From contig JAWPGT010000010.1 in the NCBI GenBank assembly GCA_034638255.1, positions 744,001-808,000 on the forward strand: DNA of 64,000 nt. The letters are read 5' to 3'. Below, piece by piece: positions 36,808 to 48,640 of the stretch (position 1 is its first letter; every line of letters starts with the position of its first letter). A program made the position numbers and the translations under genes. The notes beneath the pieces are model-generated. The model saw nothing but the letters and a program-made list of their open reading frames with translations, had not been told where the DNA came from and did no database searches. The DNA comes from Coprinus comatus. Lineage: Eukaryota > Basidiomycota > Agaricomycetes > Agaricales > Agaricaceae.

Positions 36808-37460
36808 GGTTGAATATGAATGGGGGTAGAGTAGTTTGGGTATAAAAGATGTGTTTGAGGAGGGATTTAGTAGACGCTCATCAACTGTTGAAGTAGAAGT
36901 CATAAGCCGCCCGGGGCAGGACCACGTAGAATCTTGTGAGGGAGACGTCTTGTTGGTGATGGATGAAGAAAAAGGGGAAGTTGGACTAATGGGTGGGAAC
37001 TAAGGGCCTGTTATTATGACAGAATACGGGGTAGATATGGTTGGTTTAGCATGCAAAACAACAGGACGTCTGGATAACTCGGACCTTGGTTGTGGCTTTT
37101 GCAAACGGCTAATCAATGCTGGATGGCTAGCCTCAGCTATCTAGCTCTCAGCGAGGCTCTCGATGGGTCACAAGAGCGGATGAGGGAGAGTGGCAGGCTC
37201 GCCGATGTTGTAGTAAAATTATGTGTTCAAGCCCATCATAGGCTTTTGCCGAGCCGTCCACGAAATAGACCACGCACGTTCTTCGGGCATCCCTCCGGTT
37301 CATACCTATCTTCGGATCAATCGGTTCCTTAAATGGTACTTCGGCACAAAATTAATCATTAAAACTTCTAAGAATAAATACATTCTAGTCACATTTACTC
37401 GTTCCACCTAAGCATAGACATGATTCAGCTATTCCGATTGGCCTCAGAAATAATTACCAC
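36808..37460. other. intergenic region between Nudix and ZIP genes
   Basis: No gene supported. It is the promoter side of the Nudix gene and the 3' side of the ZIP gene. Confidence 0.4.
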
Positions 37461-39425
37461 TCACGCGACAAACCACATACATCCAACTCCAAAGGCCATC
37501 GCAGCAAACTGTCAAACAACAATAGTCAATTAGGCACATGTCTAGATCCACAGTCCCATTAGATTGACTTGCCTCACGCATTGCTTGCTTGGCACTCTTA
37601 CTGTCCTGTAACAACCTAGAAGAAGGATCAATCAAAGAGTAAACACATTGGCCTCCTCCGTGCAATGGCACCTATGCTAGGCCTTAAGCCTAGCTCTCCC
37701 TAGGTGATAACACGCCACAACACCGAGAATTCAAATCAACATACGTTGGCAAAACTGCAACAGCACCTATATAAAGAAAACCGCCAGCCACAAAGGGTAT
37801 TACCTGGTTTCGTTAGAATGGGTATCATCAATAATACAATCTCTTAGCGCATGTGACTTACAAGATCAGCCCATTGTACAGTTGTGCTGAGTAAACCAGT
37901 TGCATCTTGTCGGACTGCTGCAGCAAAATCAACATAAGCAGACTCGGTACTGCTCGCTGTAGCAGTATGTACTGCAATTCCTATAAAAGTCCTGCAGGTA
38001 TACCCCAAAAAGATTAAATCTATCTCAACCCTAGAGTAAAAGAAACTCTTACCCAACCTAAAAGAAGCAATGAACACATTCGGAGATAATCATCAGTCAA
38101 GTGCATGTGTGCTTGATTGAAATGCATACAAATGCGCCCACGGCTGTCAAAAACTGCGATTGCATAGCTTGCTTTTTAGTAAATCCACTCCGAATGAGGA
38201 TTGAATAATCGGCGATTTCATGAGGTATCTCATGCGCGAAGCAGGCCAGCGTTGTGGTAGCGCCAATGAGCGGTGATGCATAGAAAGATGCAGCCATACT
38301 ACCGAGACACCCAGATACCCAAGTTGTAACGCATCAGGCTTTACAGCATCAGAAGAAGGGGCATGCAACGTACGCAAGGCCATCAGTACTGCATTTATGG
38401 AATTAGAACCCTTGTTAAACACACATACAGAGCATTTAGGGGTTAAATTCTGACTCACATGTTATGTACAAAGTCGCCGAAGAGGTTAAGATAAGCGGAC
38501 ATCTTTGATGGTCCGTTCGAAGGTTTTGGTGGTTCGGATACCTCTTTCTCCTTCTTTCCTGCTTTATTTCTTGAGCGCATCCCGTTTTCTGATGCAGTTT
38601 TAACGCTAGTGGCTGCTACTACATGATGTGGATCATGGGAGTGGGAATGAGAGTGTCCAGAGCCTTCTTCGTCGCCTCCTAAGACCCGAAGAGTCTTTTC
38701 CATGAAGAAAAACGTCGCGAAGCCCACAAAGATTCCGAGTCTTCAGTTTGGTAGTCAGTTAAAATCGCTCGAAAGCCTAGATTCAATCCGCACCCTATTA
38801 AAATGTTCCGTTTCTCCTCCACCAAAACGAAGTGAACGCCACCACCTTGATGTTCTCCCATGAATGCATGAGGTATAAGATGCAAGAAAACATCAGATAG
38901 AAGTCCTCCAGTCTATACAAAAACAGTTAGCAAGGGATACTATGACAAAAGAGGGTTTGTTTTCTGACGGCAAATGCAGTCATAGTATTCAGGGTATCTC
39001 CATTAATTTCAGCGGGTATGAAGGCGAGTATGAAATTTGGTATCCTACAGCATGTTTTCAGCACTAAAAGACGCATGCATAGATATTATTAAGTTGATAA
39101 TGAGACGTACGAGCTGATATAAAACGTTCCGAGGATAGAATTAGCCGCTGGGCCGAAAGGAAATAGCCAAGCAAAAACTTGACGCATTAGAGGTGATTCC
39201 TTCTCTTCAATAACAGTCTTCAATATATCAAGCGTTTGTACCGCAGAACAGTTCTTGAGCTCATTTTCCTGGAATCTCCTCAGCAGTAAATTCATTTTCG
39301 ACCGCGTTTTCGGGACTCACGAAGACTGATACGAGTTCAGGAGCATTAGTAGCATTAGAACACCATGCACAACAACAGATTAAAAGAGTGACGAGAATGT
39401 AAGAAGATATTGGTCGGATGGCCAT
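37461..39425 (-). CDS. YKE4: ZIP-family zinc transporter, KE4/SLC39A7 type
   Basis: Membrane zinc transporter, probably of the ER or Golgi as for KE4 relatives. Twelve exons: 39425-39321, 39268-39111, 39044-38969, 38912-38794, 38740-38459, 38388-38374, 38298-38130, 38057-38053, 37991-37862, 37803-37745, 37615-37573, 37508-37461, giving 402 aa. It has an N-terminal signal segment (ILVTLLICCCAWC). A His-rich cytosolic loop (GHSHSHSHDPHH) lies between the third and fourth membrane spans. HNITDGLAMAASFYASPL and HEIPHEIADYSILIRSGF are the metal-binding helices, and FVAGGFLYIGAVAVLPTLL precedes the last span. Exon 6 is 15 nt and exon 8 only 5 nt (GTTGG). The last intron is GC-AG (GCAAGT). All phases agree. 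Confidence 0.93.
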
Positions 39426-39692
39426 GGTGGGCAGGCCCAAAGTCTTGATGACCCACGTAGGCAATAATCAATTCCGGTCGCCCAGCGCCAACACGGTGTT
39501 TCGTCTCCCTCGTGGGAACCTCTTGTTCGGTAGATCAGATTCCCCCCTAAATGCGTCCCTGGCTAAATGGGCTTGAAGAACATCACTAAACATCAATTAC
39601 TTTAGTATATTTTTTTTCGAGTCATACGTTTTTTCTTATATCAACCCTACTTATACTTTTACTTGCGTACCCATTCCGAAACCCCTCCAAAC
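39426..39692. promoter_or_regulatory. shared divergent promoter, ZIP and HD-domain genes
   Basis: 267 bp separate the two start codons of these divergent genes, so their promoters must share this stretch. It holds long T/A runs (39600-39660), but I recognise no specific factor site. Confidence 0.5.
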
Positions 39693-40920
39693 ATGTATCC
39701 AAATGCTCAAGAAAAATTGGTTATTGAAGCCGCCGAAAAAATCATGGTAGAAACCATGGCACGTTATGATCCATCTCATGATAAATATCATGGTAAGCCG
39801 ATTCTCATCTTACCCACGTAACAGATCCCTAAAGTTCCAGGCCTCTTCAACTACTAAACATACTTAGTTGAACGTGTTCGTAAAACGGCTCTTGCAATAG
39901 CAAGATCCTTACCCGCATGCCCTGATCTTCTATCAATAGAAATAGGTCAGTTTACTAAAGAACTCGTGTCAATATGCACAAATGGATCGGCAAGGACAGC
40001 TCGTCCTTTGGTCTCTTTTTATTTTTCTCTTTCTTGCATCAGATCATCATTAACACTAACCACCTTTGGTAGCTTCACTACTCCATGATGTCTTGGACAA
40101 GAAGTACGTGTCAGAGGAGGAAGCTGCCGACCCCTATAACTACTTCCTCCCTTATTTTAACTCAATGGCCGAGCTTCACGGTGTCAACCTTATCAAAGAT
40201 GGTCGAGCAAAATTGATTACTCAAATCATTTCAAATGTTTCTTGGACTACAGAAAAGAAGTTACGAGAACAAGATGCCTGGAGTAAATGGCACGATGGGT
40301 GCGTGGAGCTCCATTGCGTTCAAGATGCCGACCGTCTAGATGCCATTGGAGCTTTCGGTCAGTTAGGACTTGATTTTATTACTCCCGTCGTCCCGAATGA
40401 ACCCTCTGAGTTTGTACTCGACCCGGGACCGTAACACTTTTGAAGTCTAGAATTCTTTTGTGACTGACCTGATATTTTAATCTGTCTTCGATCTTAAAGG
40501 TGTCATGCGTTGCTCAGCCTATAGCAGTATAACGAATCGGTAAGTTACGATCGTTAACTTGACACCATCAAACATCTTTATTAAAGGGAGTTAAACCGAA
40601 CTTGGCTTTCCCGTAACTTTACTTAGACCTTTACACACGCCCTCCGATGATCCCGTCTGTACCACAACTGCGGTACAGCACTTTCACGATAAACTCGTAC
40701 ACATCTGCGATAGGCTGAAAACGGAGCCGGGAAAAAGGGCAGGTGGAAAACGCCACAAGGTGGTAAGTGTCGTCATCTACTCCGCCAATCTCCTGACTTC
40801 TTTTGACGCTGTTTGACATTCTTCTTGTGTTTTTTTTTCTCTTATCCGAAAAAAATGGGACTGTAGTTACTCGCATTCCTTGAATCTGTGGACGAAGAAT
40901 TTAATGCAGTACTCTCTTGA
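39693..40920 (+). CDS. HD-domain phosphohydrolase-like protein
   Basis: Metal-dependent HD superfamily protein similar to the uncharacterised YedJ group. Exons 39693-39792, 39868-39945, 40073-40357, 40500-40539, 40627-40762, 40867-40920, giving 230 aa. The metal-binding residues are visible in order: a histidine in SHDKYHVERVRKTA, the HD pair in ASLLHDVLDKKY, and QDADRLDAIGAFG with the last aspartate. An Arg-Ser SAYSSITN segment and FHDKLVHICDRLKTE helix follow. Substrate is unknown; relatives hydrolyse nucleotides or phosphorylated metabolites. Confidence 0.87.
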
Positions 40921-43334
40921 GATCCGGAAGTTCTTCCATAGCTCATGAGTAGTATAAGTCTGTTTCAAAAATAAATAAGTTGCTTCACAAGTGACTACCC
41001 TGAGGAAGTTTAAAGTTCAAAACCTAAACCATATTTTCCCACACATTCAAACCTTTTCTTAGAGTTACATGGCGACGCAAGAGGGATTGAAATATATACA
41101 AGGACACCAAATAGCGAAACATGGGTTACCGTACCGGTTCCTGGTCCGTTTGAGTCTTTAGCGGTATTTAGTTTTGTAGAGTCGTAAGGTATCAATCTCG
41201 GTGATAATGTTTATAAAAGAATGAACCAGATGGCAAATGAAAATGGTGTTCTAATTACGGGAAAGCCGGTCCAACTTTCGGCTCACGAGTTCCACGTTTT
41301 CTTGTTGAAAAAGACACGGGTCCGCCACGCTCAAGGGGATGTGAAACACTGGTGACGCTTTGGTAACTTAGCGTAGCTCTATTTCAGAGAACCCCGTTTC
41401 TGAGAATGGTTAGTTTTTTCCGGATTCAGATATGTCATGAAAATATTCAGTGGTGGCAGATTCTAAATCGAATATATTTATACCAAGAACAACGACGACT
41501 TCGTATGTGACCCAGTGGCGTGGTAATTGGTGGAGTTGTCAATAAGAATGACACAGGATAAACCTCAAAATAATAAATAATAATAACTCAGAACCAACTT
41601 CTTACCCAGTAACAAGTTAGCAAGTCGTAAATATAAAAGTGACAAACCCCAACCCCCCAACGTTTCCAGTAAGTTCAGAGCGAACTCCTTTAGACTAGAA
41701 AAATTTTCAAGAACATAATCATATCATTGGTCCATGCAACTTCGCAAAAATAAAAAGAATTCCGAGTCCTCGAACGACTTCCTCTTACCAAACCCCTCTA
41801 CTCAGCTACTCAATAGGCACGAAACAGGTTCCACTATATACCGACATCTCAGCCTCGTTGTACTCCGACTCGGACGAAAACACCAGTCACATTTAAGAAT
41901 AACATCTTGTGCATCAACACGAGCACTGTTGAGAATATTCCACCAAGTTCAAATCCATCTAGATCTGTGTTTGTATGTTACCTTCAATGGCAGGATTAAC
42001 GTTCAAAAAAAAATTCATCTACCATAACCAGAATAAGTTAAGCTCTACTGTGACTCATAGCCAACCTCTAGGACCGAGTGATACATTTTTATTTTTATTC
42101 CCATGTGGTCAGCAACGGCGAATGCTCTTAGGGCCTCGAAAACCACGCCGTCAGTACACACACAACTACCGTAACGTGCACCAGCAAAAAAGTTACACCA
42201 AGGCCGAGCCTAGCGGTAACCTACTGCCGTGTGGGGTTGCATAAATTAGGGCAGAGCCTGGGTCAGTGAAACTACAAAGGGCTGACAAAATCTTACAACC
42301 ATGAAATCAAGTGTGAATCGCTACCGTGGGTGCAAAATTTATTCCGTGCATTCACCGTACTCAACGGCGACGACGTTCATGTAGCATGCGGTAGGGTGGC
42401 AACTGCGACCCGGATATGAACTCGGAGAATGTAATGTATCATACGAAGTTTAAAGTATTTATTCTTGGGTAACTTCTTACCCCATACGTCATAGATACTG
42501 GCGATAATTATAAGTACCGACGTCAACATACAATACCACATGTTGTGCATATGTAGTCATTCATCTCAGTTCATTTCCAGCAGTCAAACTGACAGGTTCA
42601 TTGTTTTTTCTTTTGATTACTTACTGGATGGTTCCATTCTTGCTATAACGTGACGTATAGAGAATGGATAGCCTACTTTTGCTAGCGGCTAGAAAGAAAA
42701 TGTTGAAAAATCAATAATGAAGAATAGGCATTCAAATGCCACTGCCACATCATGTTTGCCACAGACTGAGTGGCAAAGGGTGTCAAAATGACGAAGTTGA
42801 TGCATGGTTGAAACATTGCAGCACTAACATCATGATCGATCAGTGTATTTCAATGTTTTAACGTTGATCAAATTATGTGTATATTATAGTATGTAGTACA
42901 GGATAGGGTTTTGAGGCATTTTCAGTGCAGAAAATGGGAATTGTCGAACGGAATGAAAGGAAAATGGTAGTGTCGATGGTTCTAAAAGTCTCGACTTACA
43001 TTAAATCTTGCATATAAGGAGATATATCATGTTCTGCAAATCGGGTGGCGGAAGTTGCAAATCCCTTGCAGATATAAATAGATTCAAGCAAAGAATACGT
43101 GCACATTGATATTGAGCTCGTATTGATTAGATCTACTGATAAGCGCCAAAGACGAACTAGATCATCATCTTTGGAAGTTCTCGGGATCGTTTTCACACTC
43201 ACGATATGCATTAACCTATCATACAAATTCTAAGAGCCCTCGTGCCAGTATATACCAGAATATTCATAAAATTACTCAAAACTGCTCAGATCAATATCGA
43301 AAAAGAAATGCTAAAACAACAATAATAAGACTTT
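40921..43334. other. 2.4-kb region without a supportable gene
   Basis: Frames at 41734-42027, 41975-42244 and 42996-43226 show no domain and no good splice partners. The region separates the convergent HD-domain and RFC5 genes. Confidence 0.35.
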
Positions 43335-44869
43335 TCATCTTGGTAAAGATATAGTAGTAAAGCGCACCTTGATTATACTCATGACCTTTACAACCCAAGC
43401 TTCAAGGTGGTATATCTTCTTGTTCCCGACACGCATTCGGGTTTCCTGTGTCAAGCCAGATGTTGAGTAAAATTCAGGGAACTTTCTTTTTATACGCACA
43501 TAGAAAGCTGCCCAGTGCATGATGTCTGCTTTTAGAGTCTCATCTACCCTTTCAACAACCCGCTCCGCAACGGTCTAATAGTGTGATGAGTGGTGTAGAG
43601 AATTAGAAGTTTGGCTCATTGGCTTACCTTGAGTATTACAGTTGGTGGGATACAATGGCTCAGTAGTTCATAGAATTTTGTTCGAACTTCCATAACGCGC
43701 GCGGGAGACTGCTCGTTCACAATGAGATCGGCGACCTTATGACAGTATGTTTCCCAGTCTGGCTTTGCAATTGTAAGAGAGCCGGAGAGATCTGGTCTAA
43801 TAAACTTGTAAGCATTTGGTCTAGCCTCATGTGTTACTTCGGCTTACGATTGCATTTTTAAGGCTTCCAACACCAAAAGTGCTTTCCGCATATTTCCATT
43901 ACAGTCTTGAATGATCTGCTGTCCAACCTTTTCAGAGATTTGGAACGATTGTTGACTTGCAACATAGTTCAATACAGTCATCATCTACGCCCCCAAATTA
44001 GATGAATCATGTTAGGAACAATAACAGGACATACTTCTTCGGCAGACGGAGCTGCTACTCGCATCAGCAGGCATCTACTTTTGATGGGTGCTATAAGTCG
44101 GCTAGTGCTATTTGCACATAATATTATCCGCATATTTGACATGTATTTTTCCATCGTTCGCCGAAGCGCAGCTTGGGCATCGCGAGATAGTGAATCCGCT
44201 TCATTAATGACGACCACTATATCGATAAAGTCAGTTGCATGTAGGTTGGGTTCTGGCGAAGATAATCACCTTTGAATCGCTGTTTAGCGTTCATGTCAAC
44301 CTGTTGTGTTTGCGCTATCTCTTTTAGGATTTCTTGGATCACTACTCGGTCATAGTTTCCAGCTTCACTAACATGTTGTCAATATATTTCTCTATTAAGA
44401 GAAATGAGTTCTGTACCTCGGTGTAATTTCGATGTGGTAATTACTCTGCACTATGTTAATTTCAAGCTTGCGTTTGGAGGGGGACAGGAAAACCCGTTGG
44501 TCAATTTTCAGCTAATAATGATAAATGAGTTTATTGTATAATGGTATAGAATTATAAAACGCACCTTTTCCACTCCTGGTCCATAGATTTCTCTGAGCGT
44601 ACAAGCTATACGCGTCTTCTTTCCAGCTCCCGAAGGACCATAAAATAACATATGCGGGCAATCCCCAGAAGCAGCCTGAAGAGTATCGCTTTGTGTTAAA
44701 GGTAGCTTGAGTCACAGTGATTTGATTCGAACCAGAGATTCCAGACGTTCTGAGAGGCCATTGTGATAGTGTAGTTGGTCCAATGACTTTGGTCGGTACT
44801 GGTATTCCAATTAGCATATAGTTCATTACAAAGTATAAGAATAAGCACCTGATCCACCCACAGAGACAT
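43335..44869 (-). CDS. RFC5: replication factor C subunit 5 (human RFC3)
   Basis: Clamp-loader subunit that opens PCNA at primer-template junctions in the nucleus. Ten exons: 44869-44849, 44798-44733, 44675-44565, 44511-44417, 44367-44270, 44216-44035, 43984-43848, 43796-43628, 43574-43500, 43445-43335, giving 354 aa. Motifs: MSLWVDQYRPKSLDQL (RFC box I), HMLFYGPSGAGKKTRI (Walker A), VVVINEADSLSRDAQAALRRTMEKY (Walker B region with the degenerate NEAD of this subunit), ILCANSTSRLIAPIKSRC (SRC motif), and YHLEAWVVKVMSIIK at the end. The final eleven codons after MSIIK are uncertain, because a donor-like GTGCGC follows and a short last exon could exist. Confidence 0.96.
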
Positions 44870-45224
44870 CACGGAAACTAATGCTGATACTTATTGATAA
44901 ATAGAGTAGGTTTTCCGCTAAGGTATGGTATATGGTGTGAGCGGGAAAGCAAACAGGTACCGTCACGGACGCGTGACGTAGCGCGAACGTTAATGTCACG
45001 CGCTCTAATTAGTGACCGAAAACTAGGGTGTTTAATCTCGTTCAACAAAATGTCACTTAGTTGGGTGAGCCAGTATACCAAGAGCTTTACTTTAAACCCG
45101 CTCCAACTCTCATTTTCCCTTGAAGAATCGTTCAATTTTCCCTAATTCATAAAGATAAAACAAGGGTCTCGTTTAAGATATATAGTACATTCAATACAGG
45201 TCGCCGACTTTATTTCTGTAAAAA
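44870..45224. other. intergenic region between RFC5 and the alcohol oxidase pseudogene
   Basis: Promoter side of RFC5 (minus) and 3' flank of the pseudogene. Short frames on both strands are not supportable. Confidence 0.4.
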
Positions 45225-45441
45225 TTAATCGCTCTCCGTCACTCCCTTAATACCCAAGTCCTGTGCAATGAGCACAGCTGCTTTCTCTCCAATAGCGATA
45301 GCTGTATTATAGGTATTTGCGCCCACATTACTACTCGTACTCACCAAAAGTGATGTCGCTTACATAATGATTGTTTCACATGTTGAATGACATGTTGTGT
45401 TTTTGGCGAAATATAATTATATTCTACCCTTTCTAACTACT

Positions 45442-47122
45442 ATGCCAAAGACTTCTCGGAGAGAGGTTGACATTCCCACAAGAAACCGAATTATTGGGTA
45501 CTACCATGCAACAGGAAATGCAGCTGAAGCAGGCCGAAAGGAGAATGTCCAGCCCCGGACTGCACAACGCATCATCAAGCACTATGAAGTGACTGGTTCA
45601 GTTGCTGACAAAGCTCGCATAGGCAGGCCGAAGAAGCTAAATAGCTATGACAAGCATCAGCTTGCTCGTACAGCAAGAAAAGAACGCCGCACACCCTTTC
45701 AACAAATTGTGAACGAAATTGGACTACAAATTTCAGTTAGCACAGTGCGGCGGGTTCTTGCTGAGGGGAACTACCATCGGAGTGGCTCTGAGGGTACCTT
45801 TCCTTACGAATGAGCACAAACGAGCACGATTGAACTGGGCACGAATCAATAGTATCTCATCGATGGCTAATTTTCGACGTGTCATCTATTCTGATGAGTG
45901 CTATATTTGTCTTGATGATCATCAGGGCCGTATTTTTGTAACCCGTCGTCCCAATGAAGCCTTTCTTGAAGAATGTCTTATCCCAACCTTCAAGCAATCA
46001 AGCATACGAGTTATGGTGTGGGGGTGTATCATAGAGGGTTGGAAGGGGCCTTTGGTTGTGTTAGACTATCCGGGAGGACATGGTGGAGGAATGACATCTA
46101 AAAGGTACCAAGAACAAGTTCTTGAACCATATCTTTTTGATTTCTACAAAAGGATGAATGAACTCCGGGGCCATGTCAAATTTCAACAGGATAATGCCCC
46201 AAGCCACATCAGCAAAATGTCGAAGAAGTGGTTTGCAGCTAAAAATATCCCGCTTACATATCTGTTAAATACTGAAAATACCGAGAGGGATGACCCTTGG
46301 CTTCAGCGTGTGTGCTGCGCCTCCGGAATTGTACAAGGTCTATTTACGAATTTCCGGGGGACTTCCGGCAGAGTTTCCGGAAGACCGGAAAAGTAAGAGT
46401 GCAGGCGGTTGAGACGATTCGGAGAGTTAAGAGTATATCAGGTCGATTCTGAAACTGAGGAAATACAAACATAGCAGTGAACTATTTATACGAAATGCCG
46501 TAACGGATAAAAAAGGTAATAAGGAATAACGGAAATCCGAATCAGAGAAGAAATACAAACGGAGGTAGATAAAACGGAAGACGGAAAGTAATGGCATAAT
46601 ATTGGAGAATTAAGAAGCATAGGAAACGCATGGAAATGTCAAACTAAACTGAATAGAATTGATAACCGAAGAATAAGCAAGATAAGAAAAACCCGGAATT
46701 TCCGGAGGACGGAAAAGTCCCTTTGAATAATTAATGAACAATGGAAATCTGGAAATTAGGAAATTCAGGAAGATCGGAAATCCGGAGATTCGCTGTCTAA
46801 TCGGAATTGTGATATGTGAACTTGGCAGAATTCAGGGTTAGCGGTCATGTGACAGAACGGAATATGACAATATCATCCTCCATCATCTCCCGATTTAAAT
46901 CCCATCGAGCCTATCTGGCATATCCTCAAAACATCCCTACGTGGTCTTCAACATCAACCAAACACTGTGGATGAATTAAAGTTGGTAGTCCATGCTGCAT
47001 GGGACTCGCTACCAATTGACCGGGTTGACCATTTCATTGGAACAATGCCAGACCGTGTCAAGGCTGTTTTGGCTGCATCAGGAAATCACGCATTTGCTTG
47101 GGTCTACCTTAGGGTTGCTTAG
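45442..47122 (+). pseudogene. Tc1/mariner transposase (DD34E), frameshifted and split by an LTR
   Basis: N-terminal helix-turn-helix DNA-binding part (RNRIIGYYHATGNAAEAGRK; ARIGRPKKLN linker with a GRPKK-type hook), then the DDE_3 catalytic domain. Visible catalytic residues: Asp in VIYSDECYICLDD, Asp in FQQDNAPSH, and Glu in SSPDLNPIEPIW. With the LTR removed, 34 residues separate the last two, the Tc1 spacing. There is a frameshift near 45785: the frame ends NYHRSGS and the next frame continues VALRVPFLTNEHKRARL. The solo LTR at 46262-46869 splits the gene between IPLTY and HPPSSPDLNPIE. The C-terminus is DRVKAVLAASGNHAFAWVYLRVA. It is therefore inactive. Confidence 0.92.
46262..46869. mobile_element. 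solo LTR (608 bp) with 5-bp target duplication
   Basis: The inserted sequence starts TGTTAAATACTG and ends GGAATATGACA, so it has the TG...CA ends of an LTR. ATATC occurs on both sides (46257-46261 and 46870-46874), a 5-bp target duplication. Cutting out the LTR and one ATATC rejoins the transposase in frame (IPLTY|HPPSSPDL). No internal retrotransposon genes remain, so this is a solo LTR left by recombination. It is rich in CCGGA/TCCGG motifs. The Ty1 or Ty3 class cannot be told from the LTR. Confidence 0.9.
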
Positions 47123-47831
47123 ACTACTTGTTGTACTTGTACATCCTTGGTGAAAAATGTCCCAAGGTACTCTGAGGAGCTTTTTAGTTCCAAGTTAGGT
47201 CAAGGATAGAACCAAGTAAATCCTCAAGCTTTACTTGCTCACGAAAAATGTTAAACTTTAGTTTACATTATTAACACTATTTGTTTTTGTTCTGATCAAT
47301 GATTATTGATCATCACATATGTTTTGAAACTTTTGATGTTATCAAATTTGGACTTTGCAAAAAAAGCGGATGAGTGTGACATCCTACTCTCCTTGTCACA
47401 CATCACTCACTCCACGTCACATCCCAATGGCAACAATCTCACGAGATCATAATACCTCTGCCACATCATTACATCCCTATTCACTCAATTCCTAACAAAA
47501 TCTCACGTTTTTAGGCTCTCTAGAATCGTCTCACCGTTTTGCTTCGAATGACGGCGGTTACGTGTCGCGTGGTTTAGTACTTGTACTATAACAGCCACTT
47601 TATTGAACAAGGTAAGCATACAATGTTTTTGGTCTGTTGTACTCATTTCATCACGCTTTGGCACGCGTCTTGGCTCTTTGGAACCGGCTCTTTTTTTCGC
47701 TTCGAACAAGCCTAGCCACACGTGCTATGGTTTAATTCTCATGGTATGGCATGAATAATATTGGTATGTCATCACTCTGTAGTATCCTGAGGCTGTCTCA
47801 CTCATTTCTTCACATAGAGACATTTACCTAG

Positions 47832-48640
47832 GCTCGTTTAGACCATTTGTAACTCCTCCATGACTGACCGAAGTTGATTGCGCTGTGGGGAAGGATTGGA
47901 GGTGTAGTGAGCAATACTCTGGTACTAGGTCCCAGGTGAGTCACTCTAACTAAATATGTAATATTTCGCTTGATACATGTTTAATCCTTATGATTTTAGG
48001 CTCATTACAACTGTCTTGACGACGCCGTCCGAACAGTGCCATCCGCACTCCGCACCACCCAAAACTCCGGTGCCGACACACTCCTCTCTGGTGAGTTACC
48101 ATATATGTTCCTCCCCAACTAAATATTTAATATGTCACTCAATATCTATGCACTCCTTTTGTATCTAGGCTCATTAAAATCACCTAAATGACGCCGTTCG
48201 AACGATACCATTTACACTGCACACTGTCCAAAACCCCTGTGCCGACATGCACATCTCTGGTAAGTTACCACATATGTTCCTCCCAACGAAATAACTGATA
48301 TATCATTCAATATCTGTGCACTCCTCCTGTACTTAGGTTCGTTAAAACCGTCTAAACGGCGTTGTTACAACGATACTATCCGCACCACGTACCCCTCAAA
48401 ACTCATGTACCGACATGCAGATCTTTGGTAAGTTACTATATATATATTACTCTCCAACTAAATAACTAATAACTCGCCCATTTCTTATCCAATCCTTTTG
48501 TGTTTAGGCTCGTTATAACCACATTAACCGCCCCTTTCCAACGCTGGTACTCGCACGCCGTACGGTCGAGTATCATGCTTCGTGTGATGTGATCTTTGTA
48601 ACACATCATCCAAGGTTCGCTTTTTCTCTCCATTTTATGT
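47832..48640 (+). repeat. tandem array of ~169-bp units with exon-like and intron-like halves
   Basis: Four units spaced 169, 168 and 171 bp apart, with a diverged unit at the left. Each has a block of exactly 91 nt (48000-48090, 48169-48259, 48337-48427, 48508-48598) preceded by TAG and followed by GTGAGT or GTAAGT in the first three. The left unit's block is 104 nt (47832-47935). The spacers of 64, 78, 77 and 80 nt have the length of introns here, contain AACTAAAT-like branch sites, and end in pyrimidine-rich TAG. In the last unit the donor is lost (TTTG-TAAC). Blocks share GCTC.TTA, CGACATGC and similar words but differ at many positions. 91 is not a multiple of three. I see no protein family. 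Confidence 0.8.

Noticed and set aside
47503..47721. 72-codon minus frame in the insertion.
   Set aside because: No domain and inside transposon-derived sequence.
47832..48640. CRISPR-like array.
   Set aside because: The genome is eukaryotic, units are ~169 bp and diverged, and there are no short identical repeats with unique spacers.
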